Positions 14,223 through 26,852 of a stretch of DNA of 64,000 nucleotides are shown one piece after another. The DNA is from Eumeta japonica (taxonomy: Eukaryota; Arthropoda; Insecta; Lepidoptera; Psychidae). Where the stretch lies: assembly GCA_005406025.1 (NCBI GenBank), contig BGZK01000282.1, positions 62,001-126,000 on the forward strand. The letters are read 5' to 3'. The position numbers were made by a program, and so were the translations under genes. The notes beneath the pieces were generated by a model. That model ran no database searches and had not been told where the DNA came from. It saw nothing but the letters and a program-made list of their open reading frames with translations. Positions within the stretch are counted from its first letter, which is position 1, and each line of letters starts with the position of its first letter.

Positions 14223-17200
14223 TTTCATGAAGTCGATAATAATATTAATAATTATATGTTTAGGTTTTAAATCACTTCATGTTGTTTATATAAATCGTAG
14301 GCGACCTAAGTTGTATTAAACAATTTTGAAATATAGTTTGTATTTTTATTTTGGAAAGTATAAAACGACTATATTCGATATGAATTCATTCATTATAATT
14401 ATAATTAAATAAAGAAAATATGTTATGGAAAAAACAAACACGACAACAAATCGATTTTTTTATAATCATATACGTATGAATATTAATATTGTTCTTTAAA
14501 TATTTGAAAATTTGATAATACTTGTTTTAGGGTTCCGTAGCCAAAAAACCAAAAAGGGATCCTTTTAGTCATTATAGCGTCCCGTTTGGTCTGCCCGTCC
14601 GTCCATATATCACAGGCTTATAAACCTGTTTATAAGCCTGTAAACCGTTTCTTCATTGATTCCGATGAAATTATGCAAGCAGGTGTTTTAGTATGTTTTG
14701 TTTTAGTTTAGTATGCAGTATGCAACGCATAGGTTTTTTATGAAATAATTTGTATCGGTTCCGGGTTCACCCGTTCCGACCGAAGGGCGAAATCTTAACG
14801 TGGCCCTTCTCCGCCGCGCTCCCTTCGCGTCGTTCACTGCAAGCGAGTTACTCGGGAGATATTTCACTTTAAATTAACACACGTTGAAAGGGCCGATCCT
14901 GCGCGTGCCTCGGCCCATAAATATCTTGTGCGTTGAAGGGTTAACCGCACCGTTAAAGAAACATTCCTGTGGAGGGTTAAGTTTTTATATAAAGCCGATT
15001 CGATTACGTTAAAAATAGATCCATCTCGGAGCAGGGCGCTGGTCGGTTACTTTCAAAATAATTTGTATCAAATAGTTAGGTACGCTCTAATAACAGTCGT
15101 TTATAATCTTATTCGAGTACGTCAGTAGGAAATTATCTTTGCAATACTCCTTGGATACCTATCGATAATAAATTATTATCTTGTAAAAATTTGTCGATAT
15201 ATAAACTTTATTTTTTTAGCAAAAGCCAACTTATATCGACAAGCTTCTCGACAATGCAGCGATTTCATTAAAACACTTAGTTTATTTAAAATATACATAA
15301 AATTAAAAAGATTAAAAACTGTATAGTGTTTACATTTTTGACGTGAACTAGTGCGGAAGAGGTTTCAAATTACAAATAAATTATGTATTTATTTTATTAC
15401 TAGCACTCACTAAGAAATTATGTAATTACCTTTTTCTGATAATCTTATACTATTGTTGAATAATCGTTGAATAAATAAAGGAATTCGTTCTTTCGTCAAG
15501 AGAACAATACTTATGCTTTGGAGTTTTTATTGAGTTTATTGTTTAATTTTTTAATAGTTTGACTTCACCGAGCTGAAGGGAGGTATAAATAATTATATAA
15601 GAAGGCGGGCGTGGCGCTTCGGCGGCCGCCAGATGGCGCGCGCGGCGACCGTTTTATGATTATTATTACCGGTAAACAAACATTCACACCGTTTATACAG
15701 CATGATTTCTAAATACTAGATAACTTGAGGCAACCATTGTATAAAAGTTATAGTTTTCATTCAAATAATCTCTTTCGAAATCCCTATACTTCGTAATTTT
15801 AGTTATATTTGTACAAATGGCTATAATTCAAAACCACCATAAACGTGTATCTATAAAACATTGACTAACTTTCAAACAGGGTATAGAGCACTGACCATTA
15901 ATAGTTGTGATTCAAACGGAGCACTGAGTTTTACTGTAAAGAGTACTTAGACATATACCTACCTGCCGATGTTGATAAAATAATTATTTTTGATACGTAT
16001 TAGGTGTCTCTTATGAACATAATCGTTAGATACATTATGCTCGATCTTCATCGTTCAGGATGCTTCAAGCCGGATGTTCACTTCCAAGGCGAGCACCTCT
16101 ACAAATTAACTTCAACAAATTGGCGCGCGGATGTACGGACGCTCTCCAAGTGTGCAGTGGCGCTACCATTTTAAATGCACCAGCTTTTCTTGAAAATAAA
16201 ACTTTATTAAAAAAACTATAAACGATTTACACGTCAGCTTCAACGATTCAGTGGTTTAATACGTAAACAAAACGGATATTTTCGTATTTATATACATATT
16301 AACAATGTCTCGTCAAGCATTTCACCGTAAACATATGTTTAGCGCGTCATGAGTAAATGCGGCACCAATTACCTCTATGCTGCGCCGGCGCAGGATCGCT
16401 GCCTCATAATTAAATTGTATTCCGATCATTTTATTGAAACGATCAAAGGCGTTAATGGCAAAAGAAAAATCCTTATGTTCTCGATTGGTTCTGCAAGCCA
16501 CGGAAGAACCGAACTAATGAACTAAGTAACTTTCTCATTTACATACAAACATAAGTTAAAACGCGTCCCATTATCAAAGTCAGTCAAAATCTACGATTTA
16601 TGTCCGACGAGTATTACCGCAGTCTTAAAAGAGTACATCTTGTTGCGCGCGCGATACAAAGCTTTTAATACACCGCAAGCCGCAATTAGAGGTTCATGCT
16701 GTAAATAAAACAAACAAGCCATTGTTTCCCGTAGCGTGCGCGGACGCAGCGCAAACAATTAAATGGATTTAAGGGCGTATTCACACTCCGCGCGTCGGAC
16801 GTCTAACACATAATGTTAATTGGTGCCGGATATTATCAGTTTCTAAACATAGTTTTTAATTTTTTGATAAAGTTATCTAATACCATGCAACTAGTTATAG
16901 ATAATAAATACTAAGAAGATTATTGTAGCACCGAGTTCAATTATGAGAAATGAAATGAGAAACAAAAATAAGTACCATTTTGCACAACAACTCATCTCCT
17001 ACTGCGGGTTTCAAAACTTTGAAAGAATTCGAAATAAAATTAACGTTTTCTGCTTAATCGAAAGAAAGCAAAAACCAGATTACTCATTTTAAATGCTCCT
17101 TTGTATTGATCATTATACTTGTATCCCTCGAAAAAAAATACTGTTAATGATTAGTGGCCAGCAGTTTTACCACGGTTGTACCTTCTGGCCGTGGCCGCCT

Positions 17201-18483
17201 TACACACTAATAATCATCTAAATAGAAAAGCATAGAAGTATTCCTACATAGAGAAATGACCGAACTAAATTGGCTTCGTAGAAGGCGTGGCATACGATAT
17301 TGGCTTCGCCTCTGTAGAGATGTTCACCATTATTTCTCTTTCTTTCTCTTCGGTTAAGAAATAACAGTTTCATTCGAAATTACATCTAAAAAAGTAATAA
17401 TATGGTCCTTTGAAGATATTTATTTGGTTTAAAAATATATCATACATCCTCATTTACATTTGTGTGCCACAGATAAAGGTAAATTTGTTCGACATTATAA
17501 TTCTATGCTTTTCTATTTCGATGCTACTAATATGTTCATATTTAATCTTAATTCCAAATGCGATTTCAACAGCAACCCCGACTTTACCACCTCAGTCTGG
17601 ACGGCCTCAGAACTTATGCATATCTTTAATTATTTTAATACGACAATTCAAAGCTAAATATTAGTACATGGTAAAGTGAATGTAAGCGCGGCTGGCACAT
17701 TTATAATGCTCGTGGCCACGCCTCTCGTGCATTATGACGGTTATTAATCTTGTCTTACGTGGGTCCAGCTTGGATTTAAATATCGCACTTGAGTTCGATC
17801 ACGATTAAGAGATCGTAACAAAACTAACATTACTTTGGATTTATAAGTAACATTACACACAACGCGTACTCATGCCGGCCATCCGCACGAAGGCGTCCGC
17901 GACCATTGGGTACAAGTGACTGCTACTGTCATTTCGGTGTTCGGTGTTGCGTTCAGAACTTAATCGATTCGAGTGCTGAAATTCATATTGTCACAAAAAT
18001 CTGTATTGAAATCGCCGCCACTCGGCCGATTCTTTTGAGGCACCTTCATATATATTTTTTCCGAAACTCATCCCAGTACAGTTATGTTTGACCTAATCGG
18101 AACACAACAGACAAAAATTTCGTTATATAAATACAGTACAGCGTCCAATAAATCAAAATTTTAGCAAATGGTACACACATGATAAAGACGGAGAATAAAA
18201 CATAAAGACATTATTCTCGGATACCGCGTCAGCAGCATATTACATTTAGATACCGGTGTCCATTTCATATTTCAATCACACTATGATTTAATTTATTGAT
18301 ATAGATTTTCGTATTTTTTTATCGATCATTTTAATTTGATAGGTATTATGCCAGACAGATGTAGACCAGTATAATCCATTATTTCCGGATATCATAAATC
18401 ATAAGATACTATCATTTGCGTCACTATCAATTTGGTCTATACTAAACTGTTATTGGTCTATATTGATAGCCTAGGCACCTAGG
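14216..18483. other. Gene-free stretch apart from the 14.5 kb repeat fragment
   Basis: No supported gene. CpG-rich patches lie at about 14770-14960 and 15600-15660, with weaker ones around 16040-16150, 16380 and 16730-16800. The frames near 17410-17664 and 17906-18091 are AT-biased and match no domain that I recognise. A short inverted repeat, CCACGG / CCGTGG, lies near 17170-17196. Confidence 0.4.
14528..14660 (+). repeat. Left-end fragment of the GGTTCCGTA dispersed repeat, containing a perfect hairpin
   Basis: The fragment begins TTTAGGGTTCCGTAGCC and continues through CGTCCGTCCATATATCACAG, matching the left end of the fuller copies at 25404 and 44772. Within it, 14612-14641 is a perfect 14 bp inverted repeat (ACAGGCTTATAAAC / GTTTATAAGCCTGT) with a 2-base centre. 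The right end of the element is not found nearby, so this copy is truncated. Confidence 0.55.
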
Positions 18484-18685
18484 CGCGGCTAAATCTAGCC
18501 GTATTCGCACAGTGGTGTTGGCGCCGATCGATCACGATAAACGGCGGCGTGTTTGGCTTATTGTTGCGTTAGCAATTTAAAACATCCTGTGCGAGGAAAC
18601 TCGGCACGTGCGCCGACTTCCTGCGCCCGCGCACCCGCTCACCGCCCGCCGCGCGTTCCAAAGATGGCGGCTCACATAGGAGAAT
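18484..18685 (+). promoter_or_regulatory. CpG-rich patch with a YY1/Pho-type site
   Basis: A GC-rich island of about 200 bp in AT-rich surroundings. At 18661-18671 it contains AAGATGGCGGC, which matches the established YY1/Pleiohomeotic recognition core. The ATG in this motif opens only a 19-codon frame (MAAHIGEYVLL...), so it is more likely a binding site than a gene. Regulatory role is inferred. Confidence 0.35.
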
Positions 18686-20862
18686 ACGTGCTCTTAGATT
18701 ACACATTGTTGCCTACACATTAACAGTTGCGGCGTAGACATAGATTAAGATTACAGTCAAAGAGGACAATTCGATAGTTAATAAAATAATCCCGCTTGAA
18801 AAGAAATCTCTCTCTTCGTCATTTTATCACTTTACACTTTCCTACAACTTTTAACAAACATTATTTTCAATAATAATTTTTGAACGATTTAGGATTTTTC
18901 ATAGGTTAATAAAACCTATACATTAATTTCCGTTACAAAAATTGCATTTTTATATTGATCATTGCAATATAATTGGATAAGGAAATATTGTTTTCGACAA
19001 AATGGAATCGTTTCTGTGTAATGCCAGCGTAAAACCAATACAAAATATTCTTATAACATTTTACTTTTTCTGTACGGTTTAATACCTTCAAAATGTTATG
19101 CGTTTGAATAAAAAAATAATTGTGACTTTTACAACAAAAAAAAATATATTCAATCATATTTTATTAAGCGTGGATTAAAAATAATTAATAAAATCATGGT
19201 AGAAGCCTTGTATCTTACAAAATGTATATAGAATTTAATGTAAGTCACACCATCTCTCTCAAAGTCAATACCTTGTATCCGTAATCTTTTGCCGAGATGT
19301 GACAATTTAAAACGTCAGGTTTTACTACTTTTGAGAGTGACATCCGCTGAAAGGAAGGTAGCAAAAAACTTGCAGCTGTAAAAGCAGCTGCAAAAATTAC
19401 AAATGACCTTTTTCTGAAATGGCTCAGAAAATAATACTTGGTACAGTTTTCTGTACCAAATAAACATATTCCTTTTATTTTTGATAGGAATATTTTGTTC
19501 GTAATATATTTTAAGATCAGAAATTTATAAAAGGTCATACTTAGAAAAAAAAATATAACAAATATTATGTGTGAGTCGAATTTACATAAGAGCGCTCAGC
19601 GCCTCCACGAGAAAATATCATTTAACACTTGAAGTACAATAAAAGCTGTCACACGTCTTATAGATTGCGCTGCTCTATGAGCGATTTTTGGAAAAGTAGG
19701 AACAAAGAAATTATATAATTTAATTTTTAAATGAAATTCAAATAAACAGATCGATAAGCATAATGGCAGGTAAGATAGTTAAGTTCATAGAATTTATTTT
19801 AAGTATCTATGCACATTAATATGTAATTAATGAAATGGAAAATGAAAACATTAACATTGCTGATGAGGTTTTTGAAGCGCTATGTTCAGAATCCATAAGA
19901 ATGATCCTTACTTAAATCCTAGAAAAATCTTTAGTAGTTTCAAGCTCATTTTATTGTCCTTTTTTTTTAAACGTATTTCGATTGGTAAAACAGCCCAATA
20001 TATAATTGAATTTTGCCTTTGTCATGTGGGATACTTGAGGACATTTACAAAGTTTTATTTTAAAATAACAATGAAATCTCAAAAAAAAAGTTATTTATAA
20101 AGCAATGTTAATAAAATGTGAATTTACGGTGAAACCGCAGTACAACGTCCGCAATATTTGTTGTCATATGAACGGTTTATCTAAACAATAAAAAAACGTC
20201 CATAACAGAATGAAACGCGTCCATATTAATGACGAAAATAAATAAAACAAAAAAATGACATTAAACAGCGTATCGTCTAAGCTTTTCACTCTTTGGGATA
20301 CGATCGTAGCAAATTCGTTTGGCAAACAGTGATTTTTCAAAATTAACTACATAATGCATCGCGGTTTTAACTTGTAAAAAATTTTGATGCTAGTTTCGTT
20401 AGTATGCGTATTTATTTTTAATTTTAAAAATTTAATTAATAAATAATTTCAGAATTTTTGCTGTTACAATTTTTAAAGTATAGTCTGTATGTGTAATCTG
20501 TACACCACCTTTAAATTAACCGATTTCAATGGATTTTGATGCAAGGATTGAAGCGAATTAGGTTTTTGTTGAGAGTATTGAATGTTATTTAAGTCCTTTA
20601 AAAAAAAAGTTTGAGTAAAATATTTATTATTTAAATTCATAGAAATTTAACAAACCGAATATTATCACTTACGGTTTACGATCAAAATTATATTAAATTG
20701 ATCTATACGTTAGCTAGCGTTCATTTCAAATCTTGTAAGCTAATTTTAGGTAACATTGTCTTAATGTATTGGGTTTCAATTTCGTATATTTATTCGATTC
20801 CAATAAAAATTTTTTTGATTGAAGGAAAGAAATCATTCATACAACCATCACATTATTTATAC
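18686..20862. other. Gene-free AT-rich stretch
   Basis: Apart from the hairpin cluster at 19370-19493, nothing is supported. The open frames are AT-biased and lack domains or splice context. Confidence 0.45.
19370..19493. repeat. Cluster of three short perfect hairpins
   Basis: Three inverted repeats lie within 124 bases: TTGCAGCTG (19370) pairing with 19385-19393; TTGGTACAG (19438) pairing with 19451-19459; and ATATTCCT (19466) pairing with 19486-19493. Loops are 6, 4 and 12 bases. A 97-codon minus-strand frame spans them but has no recognised domain. Confidence 0.6.
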
Positions 20863-20919
20863 AAAATTTAACTAATAAGTAGTCTAATTGGATATTATAC
20901 TACTTATTAGTTAAGTTTT
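20863..20919. repeat. Strong hairpin: 21 bp stem, 15-base loop
   Basis: The left arm 20863-20883 (AAAATTTAACTAATAAGTAG...) pairs with 20899-20919 across a 15-base loop, with one G-U-type mismatch. The stem is AT-only for most of its length. It could be a MITE relic, a cruciform, or a small-RNA precursor. Confidence 0.75.
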
Positions 20920-21354
20920 ATGCTAGCATGTGCTGATCAAAATGGGCTCCATGCAGCATCAGTTGCAACGTCCATAAGATATCTCAATGCTCGTTTTCAG
21001 TGGATTCCAAGCGCGTGGTGGTGTAACCGGTAATAAGAATTAACTAATTAAATTCCAGTAAATTAACATAAAACAGTACTACTTATTATAATTTATTACA
21101 ATAGTCCAAACGATCTTATTACATGTGGTCGTTCTAATCATAACTATCACAATCATCATAAAATATATCTAAGTGGTAGTGGCAGATTTTTGTAATGAAG
21201 CTAGATATTTTTTAATTAATTTTAAAAGTATTTATTGTTAAAGATATTTGATAGATACAAGCCGCTGTTACGACTAGAATATTTCATTTGCAAAGGAGGT
21301 CCTTGACGATTAACAGGCTGGACTTGACGCTTTGTATACCTGTTCCGTTTTGCC

Positions 21355-21392
21355 AACCAAACACAAAGTTAATCATAATCCCGTGTTTGGTT
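21355..21392. repeat. 10 bp perfect hairpin
   Basis: AACCAAACAC at 21355-21364 pairs with GTGTTTGGTT at 21383-21392 across an 18-base loop, just before a CpG-rich patch at about 21400-21430. Its function is unknown. Confidence 0.55.
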
Positions 21393-22282
21393 AACCCAAT
21401 GCTGCGGCTGCGGCTGTCCGCTCGCCGGAAACCTCTATAAAGTTAGTCACATCGGCGTCAGACTTCGTGTACGCCTTTAGGTTCGAGACTAAAACTTAAA
21501 TTGCGGCAGGAGCGTTTCCTCATCAGCTAACTCTTCGCGATTGATAGCGTTGACTTAAAAATTTACTTAGCATAATATTCGCTATTGTGGTTTTGGTTAC
21601 GAGAGACGTTTAATGTTGATCATAAAGATATGAAAACAAATATTTAAACGCCTGAAAAAAATATTTTCCTCTTATAAAACATATACGATCTACCTGTATT
21701 GCAAATTAACTTTTGCGTAGTCACTGGCGAGTTAAGCCGAAGGGCCTTGCTGTTTCCTCACATGTGAGCGCTTCTTAAATATTTTATTAATAACCTTAAG
21801 TGCTAAGTATTCAAAATGAACATTTGAAAGCTTTAGATAAAATAAAGATTTATTAATTTAATAAGATATGAAATTTCATCTTACTTTAGACCGTCTTAGC
21901 TTTTTTCATGTATTAATATTAAAAAGCAAATTAAATGTTAATTAATTTTGCTAGAAAAATATTCAGTGCACAAGACTTTCTCAGCAATTCTAAAGATTAG
22001 AATAAACGTACAAATAGATGCAGTTGAATTTTTTTCTAGACAATTCCCCATCACCCCCGCATCGATAAGCAATAATGTAGGTAAATTTCTATGCATATTT
22101 TGTATAAACATTTTATGTTATCCAAATAACCGATATTTTATTTCGTTTATTGGTGTATTTGACTAACTATAAATAAATCAGAGTATAGGAAATGTAGAGA
22201 AGAACACATGTATAACGGAATCTAACATTGCAATTAAAAAAGGATATTAAAATGTTATATTAATAACATGTTTTGTATGTTT

Positions 22283-22346
22283 TAGGTACCCGCTTGCCAC
22301 AGGTAGAGCGGGTGCGCGCGCTCTACCTGTGGCAAAGAGGTACCTA
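22283..22346. repeat. GC-rich near-perfect hairpin flanked by GGTACC sites
   Basis: The stem has an 8 bp outer segment (TAGGTACC / GGTACCTA), a 3-base internal loop (CGC opposite AGA), and a 17 bp perfect inner segment (TTGCCACAGGTAGAGCG). The loop is 8 bases, 22311-22318. It is far more GC-rich than its surroundings and sits at the edge of a CpG-rich patch (22370-22560). It resembles a microRNA precursor in length and shape, though the loop is short. Confidence 0.8.
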
Positions 22347-23604
22347 GACAGCATTATACACAGTCAGATAGTAATAGGCGCCGCTCTATTTACACGCCGT
22401 ATACAAAACGGCACTGGTTTCTGTCCGTCGGCCGGCTCCTCGCGCAAGTGTTGTTATTAACCCCGATCATACGTCCGCGCGCGCGGTACTGCCACGGAGA
22501 AAGATATCGGCATTAGGCACGCTTTGTTAACGTTGGGGTTATGAACGATGAGCTCAGCGGGTGGCGAGGCGATTAACCTAAAAGTTATTGTAAACCGTTC
22601 GCTTAAATTACCCACGGTGCAGAAGCTAGCTCCTGTTATTGCGCTGAATCATAATGTTCTATATTTTTTACGCGCTGTAGTTACTAATCTGTTAGCAATT
22701 CTTGATAAATCCTAGAATGTAATAACTGAAAAAATCCCTCTTATGTGGGTGTTAATTTATGATTTAACAATGTCATACTAAGACAGAAAAAAACAATTTA
22801 TTATGTAATAATATAACTTGTGTAACCTGCCAATGGGTAGTTTTGTCTATGCAAAAAATTTAAATACTTCAAAACAACTGAATTTAAATTATAAATATAT
22901 TTTAAAACGTATGAATATTAGAATGGTCGAAAGGGAGAAAATAGATATTATATATGTGTAATATAAATAACAAAATATGTCCGTGAGGGTGAGTGCGCAC
23001 GCGCACGTCTGAGCTTGTGTTTATATTCTTCACGGTAAATATATATTTAATAATTTACATTCTTCCAGATAAACATTCAATGTTTGTCTATTGCGTCATT
23101 TTATGATTCTTGCATTTTGATAAAAATTCATACGTTAATTATATTTCATTAAAAATAGCCAAACTCCCCGCCATTTTTTTAGATATCCCACATTCATGTT
23201 CCCACATTTAGAGAAAATCAATAAGTCCTTAATAGCCCATTCAAAAAATCATAAAACTATTGTCACTGTGTTTAGAAAAACTTCCGTTTTGTGTTAAATC
23301 ACTATTTAAGTATCAAATATCTCGCGCTGGCCTGTGAACGCTCCCCTATGCGCGTGGAATCGCATCTATTATGTCCAGCGATTTGTAAATCGCCGATAAG
23401 TATTACAAGAGATTTGTTAGGGATGTGAAAGGTATCGATAATACCATAGACACATGTTATGTTATCGTCGACGTTACCGTCCGATAATGTTCTGAGCCAT
23501 TGATTGAAAACTAACCAACATTAACATTTCAGCATCGAGAATATTGCGTTTTGCAATATTGAGTCGAGTTATGCTATTCTAGCATTTCATTGCAATTATA
23601 AAAG
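22347..23604. other. CpG-rich patch followed by AT-rich DNA
   Basis: 22370-22640 is CpG-rich with no credible frame; a regulatory element is possible. The rest is AT-rich without supported features. Confidence 0.35.
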
Positions 23605-24235
23605 TTTTTGACGTGACAACGCCTTATAATTCGATGGAGCCGGCTGCATGCACGAATAACATGACTCATGCGGCGTTACCTCGCTCTGAGGCCTTCCATT
23701 TAAAGCTTGAAGTGCGAGCGAGAGCGCGGAACGAACGACAAAGAGGTACGATCGGCCTCCGCGTTCGACATCTGTCTCTCTCTACTTGAGTGAGCGATGC
23801 GTCCGCGTGGACAGCTGATATACAATAATACATTCACATGTTTTCGTCAAATATGAAGTGCAGTGAAAAGTGAATGTGGTGTCAATTGTTTATAGCAACG
23901 ATAATTGCGGCGATAAAGGTAATGATTCTTTCGATATTAAATAAATTTTCAGTGATATATTGTCGAATATTCGTGCTTTCATCATTCAAATAAATAGTAT
24001 CGGTCCGCTAGTGCAGCGATTGTAGATTATGCTATAATTGACAAAACTATAACAATAAGTTAACAGAACTATTTCACGATGAGTAAAAAAATCAATTGCT
24101 TTACTATTCGATCGAAATAATTATCGAGCGTAGCTATGATTTCAAAAAAATGAAACCATTCCATCAGTATTTTCTTATGACGTTGTCACGTTCAACTATC
24201 GTCAATGAACCGACTTTACAGACAACCGATTTTTG
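23605..24235 (+). mobile_element. Copy A of the ACGTGACAACG repeat family
   Basis: The left end reads TTTTTGACGTGACAACGCC at about 23605. The right end reads GACGTTGTCACGTTCAAC near 24179, followed by ACCGACTTTACAGACAACC. The same right-end phrase follows CGTTGTCACGTAAAAC in the copy near 29499, so the two ends belong to one family. The 5' 200 bp is CpG-rich. No transposase is present; it is non-autonomous, and the superfamily is not established. Confidence 0.5.
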
Positions 24236-25403
24236 ATTTTTTTTTGTTGATAGTTCGCAGCAATAGTTTTAAATGTACTCTTACTGTACAAACAAAAACA
24301 AGTACGTACAGATAAGTACTTAACTAGGCACAGGGATATGACGAGGGTCTTGAATCGTAATTCTTCGTGGTTTTAGTTTGATACCCGTGAATTATTTTGT
24401 GAAGCACTCATTACGATGTATCGTTTCATTATTTACAAAGTATATTTACATTTGTATTTCCTTTCTATGTTACATATTTAAATTAATAATTCAATATAGA
24501 AATGTTATGACATAATATGCAAATCCTGTGACTAAATTTATTTCATATATACTCTATCGATATCGATGTCCACATACACGCATCACTAATTTGATGAGCG
24601 AGTAACGAGCGTATCGAAATCGTTATTCAATTGAAGCGACTACTACAAACCATAACTACGGCTACTACCGAAATACGTGAGCTGAATTGGCCCGCGGACG
24701 TGCGGGGCCGAGCGGGAGGGGCGGGAGTTGCGCAGGAGTTGGACAAGCGATTTAAATTCGGCACTTCCATCACGGGATACATGTATGGAATAATATAGTG
24801 GTTTTGTGGCTTTGTCGTTAGTGTCTCTGTACATTATAGTGGAAGGTGTATGTATCTATCATTAATAGAATCAATGTAATGGTACTGCTTCTATCCATTT
24901 ATTTTAGTAATGTTTTTGGTTATATAGAATGGCTATATTTCACGGTAAAATCATTTAATGAATTATTACATTCACGATGTTTCAGTTAACAGAACATGTT
25001 AATACAGTAGCTTTTGAGCAATTTTCAAGTACAAACGATTATTCAAATAACACTTTAAAAGTATAATCTTAATTAAAGAATAACTTTTTATCAAGTTAAA
25101 CAAATTAACAAAATTCAGAAAATTCTAAAGAAGTTCTGTTTTCGTACGAAACAAAAATGATATACCCTTTAACGTTCTCTAGTAATATATAGTAAATTTT
25201 ATTACGTACCATATTATTGAAGGTCTACATGTAATACTTTGTAGTACATTGTATTATATCTACATATGCAAAATGAAAACGATTTTTTCTTTGTTCGGGC
25301 ATCAGTTAAAAATAACTGGACATTTAGGCATCGCACTGGGACCATTTGCACAATCGTTTGTTTAGGATTTTAGATTTTTCGTTTTTTGAATTTCATACAT
25401 CCT
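24236..25403. other. Gene-free stretch with one GC-box patch
   Basis: About 24680-24740 is GC-rich with a GAGGGGCGGGAG motif similar to an Sp1-type GC box. No supported gene is seen. Confidence 0.35.
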
Positions 25404-26018
25404 TCACGGTTTTTAGAGTTCCATACCTCAAAGGGACCTTTTATAGAGTTAGTTCGTTAATTATCCATCTGCCAATCAGGATCCCTTTTTTTCAGAAATG
25501 CATAAAGATACCGAGTTCAAATTATTATAAAATACTCGGATCTACGGTCCCTTCGAGTTAAAAAAAAATTAAGCATTTAAGTTAATGCTAAAAATGTGGC
25601 TATTTTTGAAACACATTTCAACTTGTGTAAATAAATCAATCAAAACCAATAGGGCAGTTCTTGTTGACCAAGCATCATAAAATTTGATAAGAAGTAAGAT
25701 CTCACAGCAAACGAAAAGAAGAAATCGAAAATTATTAATTTCTTATTATATCACATAATTTTTAGATTACAAATTAACACTTTCAACCGTATGGATCGCG
25801 ATATAGTCTCACTATCAAAATTTATCACTATAATTTTCAAAAATTCGGATACTTAAAACATATTTTGAAAAATTATTCCAAAATCGGAAGGTTGTCATCG
25901 ATACCGCAAACAGGCAAAAATAGTTACGATTTTTGATCGATAAAATAACGACACACGTAACTGAGTTTATACGGAATCCTCAAGGTGCGAGTTCTATTGA
26001 CACTCGTCCGGTAGTTTT
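25404..26018 (+). mobile_element. GGTTCCG dispersed repeat, about 615 bp copy
   Basis: The left end, TTTTTAGAGTTCCATACCTC, matches the left end of the copy at 44772. The right end, ATACGGAATCCTCAAGG with ACTCGTCCGGTAG and a T run, matches the consensus-like right end at 45750-45812 (TACGGAACCCTACAG... then GGCCGG and a T run). GGTTCC at the left and GGAACC at the right make the ends partly inverted. It is non-coding and eroded. Confidence 0.55.
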
Positions 26019-26130
26019 TTTTAACACATGTACTAATGTATGTATGTATGTATGTTTGTAACCGACTTCTATAAACTCGATTTTGATCCACTATGAACGG
26101 TCAAATTTCAGTTACACTTTGTAGATTTAT
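26019..26130 (+). repeat. (TGTA)n tract with a dispersed-repeat flank
   Basis: A short TGTA/ATGT tetranucleotide run (about 26036-26057) is followed by GTAACCGACTTCTATAAAC. From general knowledge, that phrase is frequent in moth and butterfly repeats directly after the GGTTCCG element. Consistent with a dispersed repeat tail. Confidence 0.5.
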
Positions 26131-26616
26131 CAAAAAGTTGTGGCAATACAATAATTTCATATTTTGAAAAATGAAATTTTGAAAGAAATAATTATTTCTG
26201 AAATTTCGTAAAATTGAAATCGAACATTTAAAAAAATTTTAAAAATTAAAAATCAATAATCTTGTAAAAAAAGTCGGAATTTTGAAATTAATATACGAAT
26301 GATATAATGCGCAGGTATTAAGCTCCCGACCCGTTATTCTACTCCGCCGTGTTCATATTTTACGCCTTTGCGACGCCTTCGTGACGAACTTCACATCAGG
26401 CAAGTTTCATGAAGTTGTACTATAATAGTGATGCGTTAGATCAAATGGAAAGGTTACTTAGACCTAATGATATAAACTTCAATTCATTGCCACAGGTAAG
26501 ATATTCTAAAAGCAAGGAAGGCTCTTGGTTATAAACACCATTGATATCGTTTTGAGACTAAAAAATTAGTTTAAAAAAACTAAAAAATACGCTTTAATGA
26601 TAAATTGAACTAAAAA

Positions 26617-26852
26617 ATGAAAAACAATTCTTAGTACAGGAATAAAATAATGAACCAAAAAATATTAATATTATTGTGAAAAAGCGTGGGGTGCTCGATA
26701 AATCAGTTCTTGAAAATATCCGATCGGTACGATTAGTCCAAAAATGGTATCAAAGACATGGCACAAAGCGCCCCACATTTTTTCACATTAATATTAATAT
26801 TTTTTGTTTATTATTTTATTCCTATATTAAGAATTATTTTATTTACTTTCAT
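26617..26852. mobile_element. Palindromic MITE, about 236 bp with about 80 bp terminal inverted repeats
   Basis: Left arm about 26617-26700 and right arm about 26770-26852 are reverse complements over about 80 bases. Shared blocks are ATTCTTA, AGGAATAAAATAAT, AAAAAATATTAATATTA, TGTGAAAAA and GTGGGG. The centre (about 26700-26770) is unique. A 61-codon frame crosses the element but is a by-product. Superfamily not assigned, and no target duplication could be fixed because the flanks are AT-rich. Confidence 0.75.

Noticed and set aside
14010..14319. Frames with Thr-His or Val-Cys runs
   Set aside because: They only read through the CA microsatellite.
19245..19538. 97-codon minus-strand frame
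   Set aside because: No domain or splice context, and three hairpins lie inside it.
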